DNA from: Lutimonas vermicola
GTDB taxonomy: Bacteria; Bacteroidota; Bacteroidia; Flavobacteriales; Flavobacteriaceae
Direction of reading: 5' to 3'
NCBI RefSeq assembly: GCF_038433205.1
Contig: NZ_JBCDNA010000001.1
Coordinates: forward strand, 806,001 to 870,000
DNA: 64,000 nt
Shown here in pieces: positions 63,964 to 64,000 of this stretch (within the stretch, counting starts at the first letter, position 1; each line of letters opens with the position of its first letter). Position numbers and translations under genes: made by a program. The notes under the pieces are model-generated. The model made no database searches, was not told the origin of the DNA, and saw only the letters and a list, made by a program, of their open reading frames with translations.

Positions 63964-64000
63964 TTAAATAAAACCTAATTCTCTGGCTTTCATGATCAGG
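63964..64000 (-). CDS. Partial C-terminus of an upstream gene
   Basis: The minus strand at the window edge reads in frame LIMKARELGFI and then TAA (63964-63966), 8 bp before the glycerate kinase ATG. It is probably the end of a gene in the same operon. Eleven codons are too few to name it. Confidence 0.4.
   Translation of the reverse strand, partial: LIMKARELGFI

Overview
The window looks like a chromosomal segment of a marine-type flavobacterium (Bacteroidota). The signs are: a PorV/PorQ-type protein of the type IX secretion world, a fused aspartokinase-homoserine dehydrogenase followed by thrB and thrC, a 7TM-HD phosphodiesterase, weak or absent Shine-Dalgarno sequences, and -7 promoter elements of the form TAnnTTTG. 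No rRNA, tRNA, CRISPR array or intact insertion sequence was seen.

The first ~37 kb is mostly core metabolism and housekeeping. In order it holds pepT, lysA, a beta-lactamase-fold hydrolase, an S10 carboxypeptidase next to a relic of a DUF885 peptidase, the 7TM-HD protein, a thiolase, an NlpC/P60 hydrolase, a propeller-like protein, a TPR protein, gyrA, clpC (divergent from gyrA), an HdeD-like membrane protein and thrABC with a probable threonine-rich leader peptide. Then come an M1 and an M24B peptidase, gcvT, an ion channel, an acyltransferase, a DsrE-like protein, rmuC, an outer-membrane protein with a DUF3179 lipoprotein, a YheT hydrolase, a PorV-like protein and a DUF4105 membrane protein.

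From 37.1 to 60.6 kb nearly everything lies on the minus strand and forms a surface-polysaccharide locus. Its downstream part (37-43.6 kb) carries a PglF-like dehydratase, WecB, and PglE-, PglD- and PglC-like enzymes. These could build a UDP-diacetamido-trideoxyhexose, load it onto undecaprenyl phosphate, and supply UDP-ManNAc. The upstream part (43.6-60.6 kb) holds glycosyltransferases, a cytoplasmic heparinase-like protein, a bi-domain dehydrogenase, a Wzy-like polymerase, a Wzx-like flippase, a methyltransferase-like protein and two sulfotransferase-like proteins. This suggests a sulfated, Wzx/Wzy-assembled O-antigen or capsule. Its 49-60 kb part is visibly more AT-rich than the flanks.

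The end of the window carries gntP and glycerate kinase, probably a glycerate uptake and use operon.

The most unusual feature is a set of 7- or 8-nt tandem repeats at gene boundaries, several touching stop codons exactly. Two small plus-strand genes of the four-helix-bundle (23S rRNA intervening sequence) family sit inside the minus-strand polysaccharide operon. Each is bracketed by inverted copies of a TAAGGACTAAG/TAAGGCTTAAG repeat, and around the second gene the inverted repeats are perfect over 23 bp. They look like small cassettes inserted between operon genes.
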